Source of the DNA: Hysterangium stoloniferum
Lineage: Eukaryota; Basidiomycota; Agaricomycetes; Hysterangiales; Hysterangiaceae
Direction: 5' to 3'
DNA length: 64,000 nucleotides
NCBI GenBank assembly: GCA_015178975.1
Contig: WHVD01000041.1
Location: 372,001-436,000 of the forward strand
Shown here: positions 46,769 to 58,366 of the stretch, piece after piece
How the letters are laid out: the number at the start of each line of letters is the position of its first letter
Position numbering within the stretch: position 1 is the stretch's first letter
The notes under the pieces: generated by a model
Told to the model about the DNA's origin: nothing
Databases searched by the model: none
The model's input: the letters and a program-made list of their open reading frames with translations, nothing else
Program-made: the position numbers and the translations under genes

Positions 46769-48137
46769 TGTTAAGTGCCATGTCAGAACTTATTCTGGAA
46801 CTATTGGAAGGTTACCAGGAACCTGGAAACTATTGGATAGGATCAGGATGTCAGCTTCAGCTTACTGTATGTGCTGCACCTCTACACAAATGCTTGGAAG
46901 TCCTTAATTTCAAAGATGGGACTTACACTGGAAGATACAGATATTCAGAGTTCCGAAGAGTTCTGAATATCAAGTGTACAGAAAGATGGAAGAGGGAATA
47001 AGAAACTAAGTCGATATCAGCTCTAAAGTAAAGTACAAATTTGTTAGGGTACATACACGGTGGGTTTCTGGAGAAACCTGTGGAATATCCAGTAGGACTT
47101 GGCTTCAGCTTATAGGCTGTGCCCTCACGAGATCGTGTTGTCCAATTTCAGACAGGCAGACGGGAATCCTGGGGAGTCCAGGTGGGGTTCGTGGGTCAAG
47201 GGGTCGTGGGTCGGAGGTTGTGGGTTGAGAGGTCATGAGTCGAGATAGGTAAGAGAGATAGATGTGCCAGAGCCCGTGGGCTCCGACTAGTGTGAGCGGT
47301 GTAATTCAAGTAGGAGTTTAGAGCAGAAAATGTATTAGATTACTGGGGGGAATCTAAGCCGATTTTCTGACTGGATTGTATGTACAGCATCTGCCAGTTT
47401 AAATAGACTGTGGAGTGAATGACATACCAAATCCAGTAATGATGAAATGAAACTAGCAAAACATAAAACGGGAATAGTAAACACCAATTTGGTGTTAGGA
47501 ACGGGCGGAGTGGAGTCCGAATCGTGACAAATCATAAACCATAATGGGAAATGGAGCAGGAGCGGAGTCTGAATTGTGACAGGTCATTTGACTAAAACGG
47601 GAACGGGGCTCTGTTAGAGGGATGTCGGGTTTTCTGAGTGGGGTCCAGTGACTGATGTGCAGGACGAGGTCAGACATAGACAGGGACGGAGTCTGGTGGG
47701 TTTTCCGGTGACTGAAACACAACATAATGAAGTCGAATGTAGACAAGTCTGATGTACAGAGTCTGGTGGGAAATCTGGTAAACTGACAATGGGTGCATAT
47801 AGGGCGTGGGTGCGTATAAGTTAGTGCCGGAGTCCAGTGGGAATTCCGGTTGTAACAAAATTTGTGGAAACTAATATAAGTCTTCTTGTTATTGTACTAC
47901 AAACTAAGACCACAATAAGACAGAAACAGAAATATTCCAAAATGGGAATACAATAAGATGAATTGGGGAGACATTATTCCAAAATGGGAATATAATAAAC
48001 AAACGAGTGAATACTTGTCTATGGACAAATTACCAAATGCAGAACAAGGGAAGATTACAGAAGATGCGGTAACTATGATGTTCTGTAGTCGGAAGTCGGA
48101 AGTCAGATATTGAAACATCCAGGAATGGGTTGTAACA
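46769..48137. mobile_element. solo LTR, TSD ATCTC, containing a second LTR
   Basis: Outer ends TGTTAAGTGCCATGTCAG and ATGGGTTGTAACA, flanked by ATCTC on both sides. After removing the nested LTR (47042-47857) and one duplication it is about 548 bp and aligns with 45469-46031. Confidence 0.85.
47042..47857. mobile_element. nested solo LTR, TSD AAATT
   Basis: 816 bp from TGTTAGGGTACATACACGG to TCCGGTTGTAACA, flanked by AAATT (47037-47041 and 47858-47862). The interrupted host LTR matches the uninterrupted copy at 45469, which proves the insertion. Confidence 0.9.
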
Positions 48138-49757
48138 ATCTCACTCAATTCATAAGATAAAAATACAAAATAAATTGCATAATTTCAAGATAAATCAAGA
48201 AAATATTGTACAGTTTTATCATCACAATATAAATACATTTAAGAGCCTTTGTTAAGAATTTCATTTTGGGGAAATTGTAAAAAAATAGAAAAAACCTTAA
48301 AAAATACATAACAGGTATGAAATGGTAGTCCTGGAAGAAAATGATCTTGTTAGGAGCCCATGTGAGAGGAGTATATGGATACCTAAGTGGGAGTATTATT
48401 AAACCATTGACAATGACATCCCAAGTTACAACAACAGGTTACTGGGGATCCAAGATGCTGACTATAGAAGAATGGGATCAATGTGATGCATATGCAAAAA
48501 GTATGATCACACTCAACTGGGATTTGGGATTAAATCATTGCAGAGTGCTGCTGAAGCTTGGAAAGCACTTACAATGATCTATGATGCAGTATCAGACATA
48601 GGGAGACTAAATGCTGAAAATACATTATGATCCATTACATACAAAGATTGTGCAGACATAACTGCACACTTTCCAGTTCTCTGAGAAGCTTGGGAGAAGG
48701 CAATTGGCCAGGGAAGTAGGGTCAATGATTCAGAATTTAGGATAATCATTCTTGGATCCATGGCTGGAGAATGGTCCATATACATATGTTAGCACACTTT
48801 ATGAACAAAAGACTTTTGTGGAAATAATTGCATGACACTGGAGACACTCAAAGGTTTTTGGAGTTGGAGAACCTTCTAAAAATCCTACTATTTGGCCAAT
48901 TTTTCTAAAAGTTTTTTGAGCTCATAAATTGTTTGAAATTTTTAACTTTTCATAGGATTTTCCAAGGTGGAAAATCATATATGAAAACTTTGAATATTTG
49001 GATCAGGAAATCTGAGGAAACATCATTAGTCAGAGTTTCTTGATACAAATTTTTAAGGTTTTCAGATATGATATTCCACTTTGGAAAATCCTACTAAAAC
49101 TTGAAAATTCCATACAATTTATCAGTTTGTAGAATTTTTAGAAAATTTGGCCAAATATTAGGGTTTTCAGAAGGTTTTCAAACTCCAAAAACCTTGGAAT
49201 GCCTCCAGTGTGACTCTCAATGCATGATGCTACCCTGGTATGCCACTAAAAACCTGCTATACAAACCACACAAGCCCTAGCTACAATGAACAAGGTAACA
49301 TAAGGCACACAGGTCTGTTCAAACCCAGTGTGCCAAAGGATTGGCCACACAATAGAACAGTGTTTCAAACCAGGAGGAGGAATGGAAGGGCAATATCCCG
49401 ACTGGTGGAAAAAGAAGGGGAATACCAATAACAACCAAAACACAAGGATGGAAACACATACCCCAACTGCAAACATACATAGCTATCATACCCACATGAT
49501 CTGTAACTGGCATTTCCAGTCAGTTTGTTCTAGTTTTGGTTCTGGTTGGTGCATTGACTGACACTGTAACCAGGATATTGGATGCTTTTACACAATGAAA
49601 ATAATCCCCAAAGAGAAACAATCCAAAGAAATGACTCAAAATAGATGCAACTCAGACATTTGCTCTAAGGATCTAATGTCAACACATGGTACAACTATTT
49701 TATCACAACAGCAAGACAGAGCCACATGGTCAAAAGTAGAGGTAAGTTTGATGATAG
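48138..49757 (+). pseudogene. Ty1/copia gag remnant with CCHC motif
   Basis: VRGVYGYLSGSIIKP and IEEWDQCDAYAKSMITLN resemble the copia gag N-terminal region. WKALTMIYDAVSDIG-like text, then frames with stops, continue to CQRIGHTIEQCFKPGGGMEG and QYPDWWKKKG, a zinc-knuckle context typical of fungal copia gag. Several stops and a MITE (48836-49210) break it. It is cut at 49757 by the gypsy element. Confidence 0.65.
48836..49210. mobile_element. CACTA-like MITE, TSD TGA
   Basis: 375 bp with inverted ends CACTGGAGACACTCAAAGG and TTGGAATGCCTCCAGTG. The inverted match extends to GGTTTTTGGAGTT / AACTCCAAAAACC and TTTGGCCAATTTTTCTAAAA / TTTTTAGAAAATTTGGCCAA. The 3-bp repeat TGA lies on both sides. 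CACTG ends and a 3-bp duplication fit the CACTA/EnSpm superfamily. Copia gag codons on both sides rejoin when it is removed. No transposase. Confidence 0.8.
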
Positions 49758-49762
49758 TACAA

Positions 49763-50513
49763 TGTTAAGATCTAAGCTAAAAAGGGAAGGAAGACTCTAA
49801 GTTGGGGGTCTGATGATTAGAAATGAGCTTAATTGGGGGGCCAATGATAGAGATTGTACTAGTTGGGAGATCCAACTCTATAATCACAGTGGAGCTTGGC
49901 TTCACTTATGTGTTGTGCCCTCATGCAAACTGTTAGGGTGCTCTGGTATTTCAAACAAAGCAAATAGTAAGATAGAGATGAAGTTCAACACTTAGCTCAA
50001 TTGACTGGGGGGCTGAAATAGTAAGAGTCATATAGTAAGAGTTCATGGCTTGCCAAGAATGTCTTCAGGAGTATGGAGAAAGAGAGAATGAGACTGAAAA
50101 CTAGTAGAGGGTAATTTAAGTCAATTTTTGAACTAAAGAACTGTAGTATACATGAAGAATATTTATACTATGATGAGACAGATGACCTGAAGGCCGATCA
50201 AGGAAGCAAAAGATGAAGTGAATCATCAGAAGTCAATGACAAGGTGGGAGACTAAATGTAATATACTAAACAGTATTAAAGGGGTCTGAGGTGGCAAGTG
50301 AGATGTGTAAAGGGGAGACTGTGACAGGATAGCAAACGGGATGGAGATGGAACAGAAAACTAAAAAGGTTAACTACTATAGCAAAACAAGTGTTGGGAAT
50401 GCCATGAGTGGTAATACTTAAGGTGGGGGTTCTGACAGTGGGCTGATGGTAGGCTTTGGGCCTAAAACAGGTCATGGAGGTCTGAAACAATGGGATCCTA
50501 ACAGTATTCCCCC
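49763..50513 (-). repeat. 3' LTR of the TACAA gypsy element
   Basis: Aligns over its whole length with 55356-56080 and with the interrupted copy at 41817-43246. Confidence 0.85.
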
Positions 50514-50529
50514 ATTGGGTTGAGACCCT

Positions 50530-50965
50530 TTGAGACCTAATAGTTGAAAAGTCAATTTTGTGCTCTCCTATCTCAAGGATACCACTCAGGATTGGTTCAA
50601 ACCTGGACTATCTGGAATATCTGACAAGACACCTGCATGGCTCAATGACTGGGATGCATTTGTTGAGGAACTGGAAATCACCTTCAGACCTTATGATCAG
50701 ACCAGCAAAGTGGAAAACGAACTAATGACACTCAAGTTGAAGGATAAACAATAAGTATCTGACTATCTCATTAAGTTCAACACCCTCACTGCACATTGTG
50801 GTTGGGATGATTCTGCTCTTAGACACCATTTCTATATGGGTCTTCCATCTTGCCTGAAAGATGACATCTGCAAGGAAGGAAAGTCAAAAACTCTCCAACT
50901 CATGCAGATGAAAACTCAAACTTCTGATGCCCATTACTGGGAATGCAAAGCAGAAATTTCCTGAG
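50530..50965 (+). pseudogene. gypsy gag fragment, opposite strand to its host element
   Basis: LSYLKDTTQDWFKPGLSGIS, WLNDWDAFVEELEITFRPYD and, after a TAA at 50752, SDYLIKFNTLTAHCGWDD and HHFYMGLPSCLKDDIC are the middle of a retrotransposon gag. N- and C-terminal parts are missing. It lies only 17 nt from the LTR and on the plus strand, so it derives from a different insertion or an inversion. Confidence 0.7.
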
Positions 50966-51159
50966 AAAATCTGATGGAACATTCTCAAAACAACAAGGCA
51001 TTGAGCAATAAGTCTTCCAGCAATATTAGAAAATGATGTTGGTATGACTTGTGTACTTGCTTGTTGGTTTTGAAATATTTGCATATATGGCCTTTCAGTC
51101 AAAATGGGCACTAGTAAAATATAAAAATTCAAGAAAATGTGAAATAAAATCATTGCCTC

Positions 51160-51877
51160 TTGTCTTCACTCCAATGCCTCCACCACTCTTTCTACCAAGC
51201 CTCAGTGATGAGGATGACATTGAGAAACTCCACCAACAGCTACAGGAGGCCAGGGAGTGACAGTGGCTATGAATCAAATGGGAGGCCACCAAGAAGAAGC
51301 AGAAGGAGGAAGATGATCATCAGGCAGCATTGGTGGCAAAGAAGAAGACTTCCAATGATATGAAGGGCAAGAGAAAGGGAAAGGGCAGGGTGATGGTAGG
51401 GCTGGCCAAGGTGTGTATTTATTATTATTATTATTTATATCTTTTACTGACTTGTAGAAGACAGTTGAAAAGGAAGTGCATGGACAATGATGATGAGGAT
51501 GAGGAGGAGGATCAGCTTGAGGGTAATGGAAGTCTGAAATGGTAAGTTTTGTGGTTTTCCTTCTTTCCTTTTTTGATACTGACATGACTACAGGAAAGTT
51601 CTGGCTTTGGGGGGTCCGTCATGTGTGGGATGCACAGTGGCAGGCATCCCTTGCACACCTATGGGCTTCAATAGGGCCTGTGCTCAGTGCAATAGGAGCA
51701 AGAAGGGGTGCACTTTGCAATGGCATTGCTGGAGTCAGTGGTGGAGCCCCTGAAGGAGATTGGAGAGACTTTGAAGGGGAATTTAGGTGCACTGGAGACA
51801 GTGGCCTATCACTGTTGTTGTTAGAATATGATAATGTGATTAATTGTAATCTCATATCTCATCTTGTGACTGTATAG
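51160..51877 (+). pseudogene. decayed Cys-rich (CxxC) protein gene
   Basis: DEDDIEKLHQQLQEARE, then (past two stops) KWEATKKKQKEEDDHQAALV and a Lys/Arg-rich stretch. An intron follows at 51411-51457, then a DNDDEDEEEDQLEG acidic part, an intron at 51542-51593, and a Cys-rich tail: CVGCTVAGIPC, NRACAQCNRSKKGC. The CxxC(x6)C pairs resemble a Cys-cluster domain common in Agaricomycete repeat-associated proteins (recalled, not searched). Both introns keep GT-AG ends, so it was once a spliced gene. Function unknown. Confidence 0.5.
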
Positions 51878-53199
51878 GTTCCAGCCAGTTCACACATGTG
51901 ATTGTTATATTTAGTTTAGTGTTCACTAGATCCGTAGCATGTTTGTGCACAAACCAGTGCACAGACCATGTATTCTAGTATATAGTTAGTTCAGATGAGG
52001 AGTAGATCCCTCATCTGAAGGCCTAGTTATATCACCAGTTTAGCATCTACCCACTCTACTCTTAGTGGCTATGCTCCAACGGTAGAGAGTCCTCATACTG
52101 TGATCACCAGGCTAGCAGATTATTTGAACAGTTGTCAGCCAGAGAAGCAGTGGTCCATGGTGGAGAGTAGACAGGGGATGGGGATGCCAGTGGAGACAGA
52201 AATGTTGATTGAGGGGAGCCAAAGTGTCTTTGGAACTATAGCTTGGACTAGCCTAGTGGCAGAGAGGAGGAGTAGGAGTAGATCTAGAGGTGAGGAAGAG
52301 GAAATGCCTCAAATATGTAGATACTCTAGATTAAAAATTATTAATTGCAAATCAATAAGGTTAAAAAATAGTGTAAAAGAAAATTATGAGAAGGTCAGGG
52401 TGTCTGAAAACAAGGGGAAATTTAAGAGACATGGGGCAGTAAAGAGTAATATAATGAATCCAGGGTATTGGAATGCCAAAGAAATCTAAAATGGGCGGGA
52501 GAATGTCAGGGTATTTCCACAGGTGTCATTCTTGAGTTTCAATTTTATTGGGTGTTCAATAGTATATAATTGTCAAGAGGACTAGAAGACTGGTGGTAGG
52601 AAAAACATCAGGGGTCTGATATGCTGGTTGTGTTAGGTGCATGATTGCTGGTCCCCTCTTAAGACAGACATCCCATTGTCTAGCCATAAGTCAGCATGCC
52701 AAATAAAAAATGTAGGGAAAGTTGAAGAGAAGTAAGTATTGGTCTGGCCAAGGAAAATGAGGAGGAAGGAATTCTAAAGTGTTCAGCATGCTGTGTATTA
52801 AGGGTTCCATGAAATCATAAGATTGCATTGGGATGCCACTTTCAACAGGTGCTTCTAAAAATGGGTAGTCATGAGTATAGAGGTACCAGACTGATGGGTG
52901 TTCAGTAGAGCTCTAAAAGTAGTTTGCATGCACAAGGCACTGAACTGAGAGAATATCCAAAAGAACCTAAAGATGGGTGGCCAGCAGAGCCTCTGCACCC
53001 TGGATGAGCTAAAGAGAAGGCAATTAATCATCAGGAGGACAGACTATATGATAGCCCAATACCCAACAATCAATTGTAAATGGGTGGGTTAGCCATGTCC
53101 AAGGATGACCAAAAATCAAAAACTGACTTTGTCAAAAATGACCTAAAGAGTTTCCTTGAAGAATGGGTGACTGAAAGAGTCTTTTCAGGGGTGACAATA
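51878..53199. other. stretch without a recognised gene
   Basis: A 129-codon plus-strand frame at 52100-52489 (ERRSRSRSRGEEEEMPQ) has no recognised match. The remainder is AT-rich with short frames only. It lies inside the TACAA gypsy element, where pol would be expected. Confidence 0.4.
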
Positions 53200-55318
53200 T
53201 TGCTAACAACATTGTCCAGGTGCTCTGAGAGGGGCCAGGTTGACTGGTAAAAAGGATAAAGGAAAAAACTGAAAACAAACAGGGTAGCTTAAGAATCTAA
53301 AAGAGTGGATGTGTTGCAAAAAGAGGTTGGCCAATGTTGCATGGGAAGGACCAATGTGATTCTTGACACATGTGGAGGGCTTGAAAGTCACCTTACATTG
53401 TTTTGACTCAGTTGCTGGTGTTGGCATGTCCAAGGGCTTTTCAGCCTTAGCAGCACAAGCTTTGGTGTTGTTGTTCAAAGGGCATTTGTTGACCATATGT
53501 CCTGGGTGCCACACCAGAGGTAAATATCATTGTCCTTTTTTCACTCTCTTTCCTCAGGGGTCAGTTTACTGTCTGTACCAAGCTTGGTGCTTAGGTCATC
53601 CTTTGGCTTGGCTGCAGAGGTTCCAGTATTGCTGCTTGAGGTTCCAGCATCATTAGGGGTTGATGTTAGTAATCAAGTCTTCGCATAAAACGTAACTGAA
53701 ATATGGATCCGATGACGAGTATATGCACATATATGTGCATATATTGAGGTGCCGTTAGGGGGGGAGTAACTCCTAATTACAAATTTCTCCTTAATGATGC
53801 AATGGACTAGAAACTTCAAGTATCTAAATTTCCCCTATTTACTCCCCTAATAACTCTCCTAAAATAATTAGAAAGTAAATAAAAAGTCGCCATATTTCGC
53901 CATATACCTCAGTGAAGTTTACTCACTCACTCACTGAGGTATATGTGCAATCATTCATTATTATTCTATAACTCATTAAAATATGTTGTAGCTTCGCAAA
54001 CAGGTACTATAATATATAGTGAAGTTTACTCACTCACTCACTGAGCTTCACAAACAGACTCAATCCTTTCGAAATCTTGTCTACTACTTAACAGTTGAGT
54101 CAGTCCTATTTTTCTTCTTGGACTTTTGGAAGAGTGGCCGCCATTATTATTGTTTCCATTTGATGTGGATGCCTGCTCATTGTCTTGATTTGTCTTTGCT
54201 GGGTGGTCCAAAGGCACCTCACAACTAATCTTGGCACACCACTCCCAATAGTGAGCATCACATTGCTGAGCTTTCATACACATATCAATGAGTGTAGTTG
54301 ACTTGCTATCACCATGACGAATGACATCCTTAAGATGAGACAGGAGGCCAAAATAAAACCTATGGCATAGGGTAGAGTTGCCCCAATTGATGAGTGTAGC
54401 AAGGGAGTTAAACTGGATGATATATTTGGTGATCTGCTGGCTATCTTTCATCTTGATGTTGGCTAATGTTGTTTCAGTGTCACTGACAGTATCATAGGGT
54501 CCAAAATTGAGTTGGAGCTCTGTAACAAAGAATGCATAGTTGTTGAGCCAGCCAGGTTGGTAAATGTTGAGATTATTGAGTGCTGGTGGTGCCCCATAGA
54601 AAGGATAAAGTGAATATTACCTTGCTTCTGTTGGTAGCCAATTCATCAGGGCAGTCCTTGAAGTTCAGGTTGCATTGCATAAGGAATGGCCACAACTTTG
54701 AGGTATCAGTGCCATGGAAAATGTTGGGTTCCTTAACCTTGGCATGCTGGGTGGCCCTTCCACAATTGTTTTCAAGGAAGGTGGTAAGCCCTTCCTCAGA
54801 CTAGGCTCAGGAATTACTACAGAACCGTGAGAAGCACCTGCTGAACTATTGCCAGAGTGGTGTGAACTGGGGTGTGAGCTGGGGTGTGCACTTGGAGGTC
54901 TGCCACCTGGAGGGCCATGGTAAGAACTAGGGTATGAGCTGTGGTGTGAGCTATGTATGATGGGAACTCAGGGGTATCCCACCAAAACTGTGGTGAGAAC
55001 TATAATGGGAACTTAGGGGTCCACCACCAAAACTATGATGAGAACTGGGAGGACCACTGCTGTGAGAGCTAGATGGGCCACCACTGGGATGGCTACTATG
55101 TAGATCATGTGGACTGATGTAGGAGGTGGTGAGAAATGCTGGAACACACTTCCACCAGGACTTGGGGGCACTGGGAGAGGCCTTGGTGGGCTTGCTGGGG
55201 TCCAAGTGTTGGAGACATAGTCTCACAGAGATGTCAGTGGAAATCCAACATACTGTTGATCGGTAGTATAAAGAGTAATTCTTCTAACACCTTCTTTTCT
55301 AGCATCAAAAGGGTTCAT
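53200..55318 (-). pseudogene. gypsy gag of the TACAA element
   Basis: Begins at the ATG 55318 (MNPFDARKEGVRRITLYT), directly after the 5' LTR. A Ser/His/Pro-rich region follows, then NNYAFFVTELQLNFGPYD, ITKYIIQFNSLATLINWG and RFYFGLLSHLKDVI, the gag fold. The C-terminal part at 53200-53660 holds a damaged zinc knuckle (WHPGHMVNKC, first Cys replaced). Stops and a copia LTR-like insert (about 53670-54045) interrupt it. Confidence 0.7.
53670..54045. mobile_element. copia LTR-like insert in gag
   Basis: Carries two blocks of GTGAAGTTTACTCACTCACT, each able to pair with its flank (CCTCAGTGAAG / CACTGAGG). They resemble the stem-loops of the copia LTRs at 6362 and 40866. Exact ends are not resolved. 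Confidence 0.5.
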
Positions 55319-55355
55319 TGTTTAGAAGATAACACAAGCTTGAGTTCAAAAATAC

Positions 55356-56080
55356 TGTTAAGATCTAAGCTAAAAGGTGAAGAAGGGCTCTAAGTCAGGG
55401 GTCTGATGATTAGAAATAAGCTTAATTGGGGGACCAATGATAGAGATTGTACTAGTTGGGAGATCTGACTTTATAATCACAGTGGATCTTAGCTTCAACT
55501 TATGTGTTGCACCCTCATGTGAACTGTTAGGGTGCTCTGGTATTTCAAACAAAGCAAATAGTATGATAGAGATGAAGTTCAACACTTAGCTCAATTGACG
55601 AGGGGGCTGAAATACTAAGAGTCATATAGTAAGAGTTTGTGGCTTGCCAAGAATGTCTTTGGGAGTATGGATAAAGGGAGAATGAGACTGAAAACTAGTA
55701 GAGAACTAAATAACTGTAGTATACATGAAGAAGATTTATACTATGATGTGATGGATGACTGGAGGACTGATCAAGGAAGCAAAAGGTGAAGTGAATCATC
55801 AAAAGTCAATGACAAGGTGGGGAGACTAAATGTAATATACTAAACAGTATTAAAGGAGTCTGAGGTGGCAAGTGGGACATTTAAAGGGGAGATGGTGATG
55901 GGAGAGTGAATGGGATGGGGACAGAATGGAAAACTAAAAAGGCTAACTACTATATAGCAAAACAAGTGTTAGGGGCACCACAAGTGGTAATACTTAGGGT
56001 GGGGGTTCTGACAGTGAGCTGATGGTGGGTTTTGAGTGTAAAACAGGTTGTGGGGGTCCAAAATGATGGGATCCTAACAT
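55356..56080 (-). repeat. 5' LTR of the TACAA gypsy element
   Basis: 725 bp, partner of 49763-50513; outer flank TACAA at 56081-56085. Confidence 0.85.
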
Positions 56081-56085
56081 ACAAC

Positions 56086-56306
56086 TTCATCAGGGATTTG
56101 GGATGTCTACACTCATTATGTAGACTCCCTAGACTCCCTAGCTTCCCTATATCTATAGTAAGCTTTTATACTGACTAGTAAATAGGGATCTCACAAAAGT
56201 AGTGTGTCTAGCCGTGTCTAACCGAGCTAGCTAGCTCTCTAGATGGCTCTAGACAATATAGACAGCATACTTACTGATCTTCCCACTTCCCTGACGTTCT
56301 AGGGCG
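56086..56306. mobile_element. small TIR element, copy 1
   Basis: TCAGGGATTTGGGATGTCTA through CTTCCCACTTCCCTGACG aligns along its length with 59487-59680. Ends are roughly inverted (ATCAGGGA / TCCCTGA). No coding region. Confidence 0.6.
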
Positions 56307-56688
56307 GAAATATTATATATTTGCGGACTTTCAAGCCATGTCATTGTCAATATTGACACCTACTATATGGGACCGGGACTATTATGAATGGCTCGTGAGG
56401 CGGGGGTATAGAAGATCAGCCCCTTGGCCATGCAGGTTCATCAGAGACTCACGGATTTTGGAGGCCGTTTCAGGAAACTTGTTCAGTTAATTAATTTATA
56501 TGCTGTACCTCGTTGTAATTTTGCCTCTTGTTTTGGGTTGCAAAATTTACCGTCACTCGGCAAAGCATTAGAACCAGGCGCCTAAAACAGTGTTGTAGAC
56601 GCCTAAGCTCTTACCACGCCACCTCTCCAACGTATATATACCACCAGGACGACACACTACTCGTAAACGTGATTGATAACTCCAACAG
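56307..56688. promoter_or_regulatory. upstream region of F-box copy 3
   Basis: GTATATATACCACCAGGACG (about 56631) is shared with copy 2 and gives a TATA-like box some 60 bases before the ATG. AACTCCAACAG directly precedes the ATG in both copies. Further upstream no element is recognised. Confidence 0.5.
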
Positions 56689-58366
56689 ATGAAGTATCAC
56701 ATGCGTCAATCCTCAATTACTATCTTGAGTTTTCCTGACGAGCTCTTAGAACGTATATTCAAAAATCTCCTTCCGGCCACTTTAGGGGAATATCGCGGTG
56801 TTTACCCTTTGTATAACTTCGGAGTTGACAACGCAGGATTCCGAGATTCTCTTGTGGATGATGAAAATAACCAAGGCGAAGAAGATAAAGAAGATCAAGA
56901 AGATCAAGAAGATCAAGAAGGCAAAAACTACTCTAACCATCTCCCAGTCTGTCGCAGAGTTTGTAGGCGATTTGCTCGAATTGCCACACCACTTCTGTTT
57001 AGACTGTTTATTGTCAAATGGCCTAATGTATCATTTCACTGGATGTATGAAGAACGAGATAGATTTGTGCGCGATACAGCCTCCTTGCTTCTTAAACATG
57101 GACCCAATATCAGGATGCTTGCCATGCTATTTCGCTTACCCACAAGCCCAGCTTTTGTACAATATTTGGGGAATTTTCCTGCTTTTCGAAACTTACGGAT
57201 CTTAACGTGGATGGGGAACTATGATTTGACTGCTTCCACAAATACGTTTGTCAGTGAATTTGTGTTGCGGTTGCTTACGAGTGCCCCTGCCCTTCGTCTC
57301 CTGTCCTTTGAAGGGGCATATGACCTCGATTGGTCGTGTATTAGAGGAAATTTCGACAACGTCAGGGTTCTGCATCTATGCCACCCACCAAGCTGGCAAT
57401 TTCTCTTGTCGACACCGTGCCTGGAGGTATTAAGTCTGTCTGCTTCGTACATATCCGTCGATCGACTTCCGTTTGAAGTACCCCTTCCCTGGGCAACTTT
57501 GAAGGAGCTAAATATCGACTGTCTGACCATGTCCCAGCTGAAAACGCTCTTCGGCGGGTTCACTGTGAGTCACAGTGGCCATCTTATTATCTCATCCTTC
57601 TCACACCACATTTAGAATTTTTTGGATTCAACAGGGTGTAATATGACGCCCTTGACAGAGCTAACAATTCTGGGAGGCGACAAATCGTACGAGGAATCAT
57701 CTCCGCTCGTTAACCATGTAGTGAATACGTTCCGTCGGCAACCCCTCCGTCTTTTGACACTTGATATCTTCTGGCTGTGTGAATCGTATCTGCAAGATAT
57801 TATGGACGCATTCCCTAGCCTAGAGCATCTTACATTGATTGATGGATGCCACTCCTGGTCAGAACCATGTTGGAAGGACATAGAGGTAAGTCGCGAAGCT
57901 TACCCTCTAATAGAAGTAATATTAAGGGAGTTTTCAGGACCTGTTCCTAACAGAGTTGACTTTGGACCGTGCCCCCTCTCTGATCTCTTTAACATGGTCG
58001 TCATGCGGCCATTATGATGTCGATGAATGCGAACCCAGCGTAGTGATAGAGCACGTTGGCCCGTTATTCGCATCTCTCTGTCGAACCCTGCCCCATTTCA
58101 GGAAACTCGTCATGTGTGGAACCAGCACGGTTGTTAGATATAACGAATCCACACCTGAGCTGGATTCGGATACGGAAAATTGGGTAGACCCGGATGATAC
58201 CCACACTTCATACCATGTCACCCCCTTTGCAATAACATTTCAAGCACTCTTGGACAATGAAGGACAGTATACCGGCTATTCTTATGATATCGGGGAGAAA
58301 ATACCTCTCCAACACGCTACTTCTGCCTGGTGGAGTAGGAACTGGCACAGCGCTGTATACTCATGA
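56689..58366 (+). CDS. F-box/LRR-like protein, copy 3, apparently intact
   Basis: Three exons (56689-57564, 57616-57885, 57956-58366) give 518 residues. Introns are 57565-57615 (51 nt) and 57886-57955 (70 nt, ending CAGAG). The N-terminal ITILSFPDELLERIFKNLLP is the F-box, which binds Skp1 in SCF ubiquitin ligases. An acidic repeat (EDQEDQEDQE) follows, then CRRVCRRFARIATPLLFRLF and irregular leucine-rich repeats (PCLEVLSLSASYISVDRLPF, SLEHLTLIDG) that would bind the target. Frame is continuous and both donors and acceptors are canonical, in contrast to copies 1 and 2. The substrate is unknown. Confidence 0.8.

Larger units (their letters stand above)
49763..56080 (-). mobile_element. gypsy-type element, TSD TACAA, internally rearranged
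   Basis: LTRs 49763-50513 (751 bp) and 55356-56080 (725 bp) share orientation and the flank TACAA (49758-49762 and 56081-56085). In minus sense the LTR starts TGTTAGGATCCCA and ends GCTTAGATCTTAACA. A purine tract (GGGGGAATAC) precedes the 3' LTR, and gag follows the 5' LTR. Pol is absent. Instead the interior contains a plus-strand gag fragment, a decayed Cys-rich gene and a copia LTR insert. Confidence 0.75.
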
